Positions 15,069-19,045 of a stretch of 19,045 nucleotides of DNA are shown here, piece after piece. A model generated the notes under the pieces. That model worked only from the letters and a program-made list of their open reading frames with translations. It was not told the DNA's origin and ran no database searches. The DNA is from Candidatus Zixiibacteriota bacterium (lineage in GTDB: Bacteria; Zixibacteria; MSB-5A5; GN15; JAAZOE01), in NCBI GenBank assembly GCA_028700875.1, contig JAQVRW010000013.1, forward strand, positions 1 to 19,045. The letters run 5' to 3'. The number at the start of each line of letters is the position of its first letter. The first letter of the stretch is position 1. The position numbers and the translations under genes are program-made.

Positions 15069-15113
15069 GCGGCAGGTCACAATTTCGACTTCGTCGGAAT
15101 CACAACCTGCCGC
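15069..15113. repeat. Long symmetric hairpin
   Basis: Outer arms GCGGCAGGT / ACCTGCCGC, inner arms TTTCGAC-TTC-GTCGGAA with one wobble, and a symmetric CACA/CACA internal loop. GTTG before and CAAC after could extend the stem. It lies about 150 bases downstream of the MscS stop. Confidence 0.7.
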
Positions 15114-15136
15114 AACCGTTTCGGTAGGGTTTTCAA

Positions 15137-15153
15137 CCAGCCCTTCAGGCTGG
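15137..15153. repeat. P2-family hairpin, copy 3
   Basis: CCAGCC-CTTCA-GGCTGG followed by GGAG, related to the copy at 2729. Confidence 0.6.
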
Positions 15154-15170
15154 GGAGGGCGTTAAGCGGG

Positions 15171-15202
15171 AACCCACCGCAATAAGTTGCGGCGGGGCAC
15201 CG
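15171..15202 (-). repeat. P1-family hairpin repeat, copy 5
   Basis: Minus-strand ends GGTGCCCCG and GGTGGGTT enclose CCGCAA/TTGCGG (15177-15192). It has the same end pattern as copy 2, with a different inner stem. Confidence 0.65.
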
Positions 15203-15262
15203 GCCCATACGGGAAAGGGTCGGCCGGGTCAACCCGTAACATAGCGGCGCCGGCCTGCGAGA

Positions 15263-16963
15263 TCACCGATCCGATTCGCGGACGCCATTATCATTGTCCT
15301 GTGCCGCAGACGGTTGATCCGGAATAAGCCGTACACGAATGGATTTGGTCTTACTGTCGTCGGACTTATACTCAGGGGGGATGGACGCGGCCGCACCATC
15401 ACGAAGCGCATCGTAATGGGGAGACATAATCTCCACGCCGGCTTCATTGAACTTGTCCTGGATATTTTGATGCAAGTCGGAGTAGATCACGGCCATGGAG
15501 CGGGGGCTGTCGGTATAGGCGTTGAGTTCGTAGCGAACATAGAAATCGTCAAGGCTGAGTTGCAAGACAAATGGTTTCGGTTCCTCGAGGACGTGCTCCG
15601 TTGCCTTGGCCGCCGCAATCAGCAGTTCATGAATCTTCCGCCAGGGGGCGTCGTAACCGATCGTGACGGCAGTATGCAACACGAGAGGTTCGGAGTCTAT
15701 TGACGCGCTGTAATTAATGATGTGACTGCTGAGCACCATGGCATTGGGGATCGTAATCAGTACGTTCTTGATTGTGCGGATGCGCGTGACGAGGATTGTC
15801 TTTTCCACGATGTCGCCGACCGTGTCGGCTATTTTGACGCGGTCGTCCACCTTAAATGGCCGCATATAGGTCAGAATTATTCCGGCGACAATATTGGCCA
15901 CGATCGACGTTGAGCCCAGAGAAAAGAGGAGACCGATGAATATTGAGACGCCCTTGAATGCCGGTGAATCGGACCCCGGGAGATAGGGAAAGAGCAGGAC
16001 GACAAAGAGAGCAATCACGGCCAGACGGACTATTTTGTACGTCGTCTCTGTCCACTCGACATAAAACCCCGGCAGCGAGATATGGCCAGCCTTGACGGAG
16101 TCGAAAAAGAACCTGACCAGTTTCACGGCGTAGTAGCCGAGGATAAGCAGCACAACAATCACGACGAGGTTCGGGAGATAATGCACCACCGCCATTACCA
16201 TCGGCTTGATCAGGCTCCATATCCCTGCGGCCAGGTAGGACGACACATATCTGGTTTGTGGGAAAAATCCCAGGATCAGAGATGCCGCGGCATAGAGTAT
16301 GAGGAGAGTCAGTACAAAACGGAGAAGGCGAGAAAGCCTGATCAGCGCGTTAGTGGCTCTTTCGGCTGACAATATCTCGAGGTTCTGCACTTTCAGAGTC
16401 CGAATGCGGCTGCCCTGCCAACCTCGAAGTTTAGTGTAAAGGAGCGTGAAGAGTCGCCTCATCCCCCATAACAAGACGACCAGAACGATTACGGTGGCCA
16501 CCGTGTACACACCGGCCATCACAAGGTTCTTAAGGCTATGCTGTTCACGAGCGGCTGTGACGGTGGAGCGAATGCGGGACAGAATCGTCTCGGCCAGGGC
16601 CTTTCGGTCCATCCCTGCGGCACCGGCATCCATTTCCGTCACGGTCATGACGATGACTTCGCCGACCATTATTTCGCTCCCGGCTTCCGTCTCCTGGATA
16701 ACGATCGAGTCGGGATTAAGCGAACGGTCCTCAACGATCCGTCTCAACTTCTCATTGATGGTCCGGGCGCGGTCCTCCGGAGAAAAGGAAAAGACCCTTG
16801 CAGAGACAAAGAAAAGCGTATCAGAGTCCACGACGATCGGCGCCCCGGAGGACTCTCTGATCACGGACGGCTTGCTGCTGTCCGGGATCAATTGGCCTTC
16901 CGATGCCTGCGCCGCGCTCCCTATCGCCACGAGGCAAACCAACTTAAATAATATTCGAATCAT
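15263..16963 (-). CDS. MscS-family mechanosensitive ion channel with periplasmic N-terminal domain
   Basis: Opens under membrane tension to release ions and small solutes in osmotic downshock. The ATG at 16963 is chosen because AAGGAG lies seven bases upstream; a TTG 12 codons earlier only lengthens the signal peptide. In 566 residues: signal peptide (1-20), periplasmic alpha/beta domain (about 30-150), roughly five membrane segments, then the MscS pore helix and beta domain (GSTSIVANIVAGIILTYMRP followed by FKVDDRVKIADTVGDIVEKT). A cytoplasmic alpha/beta end and a polar tail follow. It is larger than E. coli MscS (286 residues) and smaller than MscK. There is no partner gene nearby; the next gene is divergent. 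The family is firm; gating ligands, if any, are unknown. Confidence 0.92.
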   Translation of the reverse strand: MIRILFKLVCLVAIGSAAQASEGQLIPDSSKPSVIRESSGAPIVVDSDTLFFVSARVFSFSPEDRARTINEKLRRIVEDRSLNPDSIVIQETEAGSEIMVGEVIVMTVTEMDAGAAGMDRKALAETILSRIRSTVTAAREQHSLKNLVMAGVYTVATVIVLVVLLWGMRRLFTLLYTKLRGWQGSRIRTLKVQNLEILSAERATNALIRLSRLLRFVLTLLILYAAASLILGFFPQTRYVSSYLAAGIWSLIKPMVMAVVHYLPNLVVIVVLLILGYYAVKLVRFFFDSVKAGHISLPGFYVEWTETTYKIVRLAVIALFVVLLFPYLPGSDSPAFKGVSIFIGLLFSLGSTSIVANIVAGIILTYMRPFKVDDRVKIADTVGDIVEKTILVTRIRTIKNVLITIPNAMVLSSHIINYSASIDSEPLVLHTAVTIGYDAPWRKIHELLIAAAKATEHVLEEPKPFVLQLSLDDFYVRYELNAYTDSPRSMAVIYSDLHQNIQDKFNEAGVEIMSPHYDALRDGAAASIPPEYKSDDSKTKSIRVRLIPDQPSAAQDNDNGVRESDR

Positions 16964-17116
16964 CCCAGGCTCCTTGCATCTTGAGATCGATACACACAAT
17001 CAGTCGAGCACCTCGCCATAAACGGGGTGGAATCCTGCCTGCCAATGACATCACGTTCGACGGTCCCACCCTGTTTTCGACGGGGGCGGGTCCCGCGAAT
17101 ATCGATCTGAATTTCC

Positions 17117-17148
17117 CGTTGTCAATCGCGCGATACGTTTGTCTATTC
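17117..17148 (+). repeat. Diverged direct repeat R8, copy 2
   Basis: See copy 1 at 14715. The two copies are 2.4 kb apart and flank the MscS gene with its upstream region. Confidence 0.65.
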
Positions 17149-17321
17149 CCTGCTCCCGATATCAAGTATAACGCAATTTGACCGCCGGAATGATGGTAAA
17201 AACGAAGGCGCAGGCATAAGCAGAAGGTATTGTCAATGGTATGCCGATACCGACGGGGATTGTATTGTTCTGCTGCCCGGCCGAACAGTAGTTCATCTCA
17301 CGACCCGCCGCGGCGGGGGGG

Positions 17322-17362
17322 CACCCGGCGGGTTTTCCGTTGCCCGGCAACGAGAAGGCGGG
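17322..17362 (+). repeat. P7 repeat, copy 2
   Basis: Same CACCCG..GGGTTTT, GTTGCCCGGCAAC and GAGAAGGCGGG blocks as 14911-14950, same strand. Confidence 0.8.
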
Positions 17363-17469
17363 GACGGGGGGGCAAAATTCGTTGGAATTGGTTGAAACCG
17401 GGAGCGGGGGGGCGACGTTATAACCATCATGTTGCGTTCGGCCACTAAACCGGGTATCTTGCCTCAAGC

Positions 17470-18630
17470 ATGAAGACATCATCATTGATCACGTTTCTTA
17501 CCATCGCGCTCGCCATCTACGGTTCGGTCAACCTGTATATCGGTATCCGGGGATGGCAGTCGTTTCCTCATGGCTCCTCGGCGCGATGGTACTTCCTGGC
17601 CGCCTTCCTGTTCGTTTCCCTGTCGTTTATCGCCGGACGGTTCATGGAGCGGGCCTCGATGACCCTGGGCAGCTATATCTTCGTGTGGATCGGTTCCGTT
17701 TGGCTGGCCGTGATGGTGTATGCCTTCATGGCCGTTCTGGCGCTGGACATCCTGCGGACGATCAACCACTTCCTGCCCTTTTTCCCCGATGTCATTGCTC
17801 AGAATTATGCGAAGGCCAAGCAGATAACCGCCCTGTCGATTTCCGGCCTGGTCGCGGTAGTAGTCGCGGTCGGGTATATCAATGCCATGGCCACCAATAT
17901 TCAGACGCTCGACCTGACCATCCCCAAAGGGGCCAACGGCCGCAAGGATATCACGATCGTCGCCGCCTCCGACATGCATCTGGGAACGATTATCGGGCGA
18001 TGGCGATGCAACTCCCTGGTCGAGCAAATCAACGGCCTCAAACCGGACCTGATCCTTTTGGCCGGGGATATCGTGGACGAGGACCTCGGGCGGGTGGTTC
18101 AGCAGAATCTGGGAGAGGAATTGAGCAGGCTTGACGCTCCGTTGGGCGTGTATGGCATCAACGGCAACCACGAATATATCGGCGGGGTGGAAAGAGCCGA
18201 CGCGTATCTTCGCGACCACGGCATCACGATGCTTCGCGACAGCGTCGTGACCCTCGACGGCGGCATCTCCCTGGTCGGCCGCGACGACCGTTCCGCGAAC
18301 TGGGGGGGCGGGCCGGGCCGAAAGCCGCTTGAAGTACTCATGGCCTCGGTCGATAAGAGCTTGCCGGTGATCCTGATGGATCATCAGCCATTCGGGCTGG
18401 GCGAGGGAGTCGCCAATGGGGTCGACTTGCAGTTGTCGGGCCATACCCATCACGGGCAGTTGTGGCCGTTCAATTATATCACCGACCGCATCTACGAGGT
18501 CAGCCGGGGATATAAGAAAATCGGCAATACCAACGTCTATGTCTCCACCGGCTTCGGCACGTGGGGGCCGCCGGTACGCTTGGGCAACCGCCCCGAAATC
18601 GTCAAGATCACCCTCCATTTCCGGCCGTAA
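17470..18630 (+). CDS. Membrane-anchored metallophosphoesterase (YkuE/YaeI-like)
   Basis: A 386-residue protein with about four N-terminal membrane helices (residues 6-26, 40-60, 68-94, 120-142) and a calcineurin-like phosphoesterase domain. The two-metal site is complete: D168-x-H170, G199-D200, G232-N233-H234-E235, DHQP, and GHTHHG with H325, H327 and H328. This layout matches YkuE/YaeI-type enzymes; E. coli YaeI is a UDP-2,3-diacylglucosamine pyrophosphatase-like protein and others act on phospholipid-type substrates, so a lipid or cell-wall substrate is likely but not shown. The ribosome site before the ATG is weak. It is transcribed toward the biotin ligase gene (convergent, 83-base gap, no clear terminator). 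Antisense frames of nearly equal length are shadows. Confidence 0.9.
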   Translation: MKTSSLITFLTIALAIYGSVNLYIGIRGWQSFPHGSSARWYFLAAFLFVSLSFIAGRFMERASMTLGSYIFVWIGSVWLAVMVYAFMAVLALDILRTINHFLPFFPDVIAQNYAKAKQITALSISGLVAVVVAVGYINAMATNIQTLDLTIPKGANGRKDITIVAASDMHLGTIIGRWRCNSLVEQINGLKPDLILLAGDIVDEDLGRVVQQNLGEELSRLDAPLGVYGINGNHEYIGGVERADAYLRDHGITMLRDSVVTLDGGISLVGRDDRSANWGGGPGRKPLEVLMASVDKSLPVILMDHQPFGLGEGVANGVDLQLSGHTHHGQLWPFNYITDRIYEVSRGYKKIGNTNVYVSTGFGTWGPPVRLGNRPEIVKITLHFRP

Positions 18631-18713
18631 TCGGACACCCGGCATACGCCTCGCGGACAATATCGGGGATCGGGAATCTTCTCGTCGGAAAGCAGGAAAG
18701 GCATACGGCGGGA

Positions 18714-19045
18714 TTACTGCTTCTTGGCGATGGTGACTTCGCCGGCATTGAAGGGGCGGAGGCCCTCGGGCGTGTCGAGCACCAGGTTGCCGTTATCATC
18801 GATATCCACGGCCACGCCGGTGATGGTCTTGCCGCGCTGGTCGAGGCTGACTTTCTTGCCCATCAAGTACGAGCATTTCAATATGCGCTTGCGCAAGGGG
18901 GCCAGGCCGGATTTCAGGAAACGGCGATAGTCTTTCTCGAAACAGACCAGAAACTTCTGCAAAAACTCCACCCGCCGGATCAGTTCCTTGAATTCCACCC
19001 GCAGGGAAGTCGATGTCGCGGCGATATCGGGCGGGAAGTCGCGGC
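18714..19045 (-). CDS. birA: Biotin-[acetyl-CoA-carboxylase] ligase, C-terminal part (cut by window edge)
   Basis: The frame is open to the right edge, so the gene starts outside the window; the visible part is about 110 residues. It begins RDFPPDIAATSTSLR, matching the end of the BirA catalytic domain (the P...ATSL phrase). A helix follows (FLVCFEKDYRRFLKSG), then a small beta-barrel domain (MGKKVSLD...GKTITGVAVDIDDNGNLVL), the BPL_C fold that helps bind ATP and the carrier protein. The GTG at 18996-18998 is not the true start because homology continues before it. The enzyme attaches biotin to carboxylase carrier proteins. Whether an N-terminal DNA-binding domain (a regulatory BirA) exists cannot be seen. 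Confidence 0.85.
   Translation of the reverse strand, partial: RDFPPDIAATSTSLRVEFKELIRRVEFLQKFLVCFEKDYRRFLKSGLAPLRKRILKCSYLMGKKVSLDQRGKTITGVAVDIDDNGNLVLDTPEGLRPFNAGEVTIAKKQ

Larger units (their letters stand above)
14631..15262. other. Repeat-rich intergenic region
   Basis: Between two genes on the minus strand. It holds a diverged 32-base repeat (14715-14746), the P7 repeat (14911-14950), a GTGTTGA/TCAACAC hairpin (14996-15018), a long hairpin (15069-15113), a P2 relative (15137-15153) and a P1 relative (15171-15202). Open frames here read through palindromes and are not supported as genes. A weak TATAAG lies about 15 bases before the radical SAM ATG on the minus strand. Confidence 0.65.
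16964..17469. other. Divergent intergenic region with repeats
   Basis: Separates the MscS gene (minus) and the phosphoesterase gene (plus). It has R8 copy 2 (17117-17148), P7 copy 2 (17322-17362) and several G runs near 17310-17415. A TTATAA at about 17428 may be part of a promoter for the plus-strand gene, but I see no matching -35 box. No gene is supported. Confidence 0.6.

Noticed and set aside
17482..18660. A 392-codon minus-strand frame opposite the phosphoesterase
   Set aside because: It is a shadow of the metallophosphoesterase, whose metal-binding motifs are intact on the plus strand.

Overview
This is a moderately GC-rich bacterial chromosomal window. The protein genes sampled are mostly 55-70% GC, and the intergenic DNA is packed with palindromic repeats. 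There is no rRNA, tRNA, phage or transposase gene. The envelope proteins (signal peptides, an HtrA-like tandem-PDZ protein, an MscS channel with a periplasmic domain) suggest a Gram-negative-type bacterium. The density of dispersed hairpin repeats looks like genomes of uncultured lineages around the FCB group (for example Zixibacteria), but that placement is a guess from style and not from a marker gene.

Layout. 16-2460: Cu+-exporting P1B ATPase. 2461-2888: repeats and a possible promoter. 2889-3914: secreted DUF4412-like protein. 3915-4954: repeat-rich gap holding composite element A. 4955-6658: CPA2 (KefB-like) cation/proton antiporter with a C-terminal nucleotide-binding domain. 6904-7899 (minus): secreted tandem-PDZ protein. 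8226-8438 and 8482-8820: small acidic protein and small membrane protein, closed by a clear terminator. 9312-10532: cysteine-desulfurase-like class V aminotransferase, followed by a very strong terminator. 10629-12017: acetyl-CoA hydrolase/CoA-transferase family enzyme. 12018-13099: composite element B, inverted relative to A. 13143-14630 (minus): B12-binding-type radical SAM protein whose C-terminus runs into repeat DNA. 15263-16963 (minus): MscS-family channel. 17470-18630: membrane-anchored metallophosphoesterase. 18714 to the right edge (minus): C-terminal part of biotin-protein ligase.

The genes do not form one pathway. They are mostly single transcription units for envelope and ion homeostasis (CopA, antiporter, MscS, PDZ protein) and metabolism, separated by long repeat-filled gaps. 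Orientation changes five times, and only 8226/8482 looks like a small operon.

The most unusual content is the repeat system. A 118-bp unit occurs six times (five full copies, one truncated by 9 bp), always without length change. The copies sit in two larger mosaic elements in opposite orientation, together with several hairpin families in the same order. The two mosaics differ by what looks like a unit-to-unit recombination event, and one hairpin shows compensatory base changes between copies. Separate hairpin repeats appear to have overwritten the end of the radical SAM gene. I found no CRISPR array, defence operon or biosynthetic cluster.
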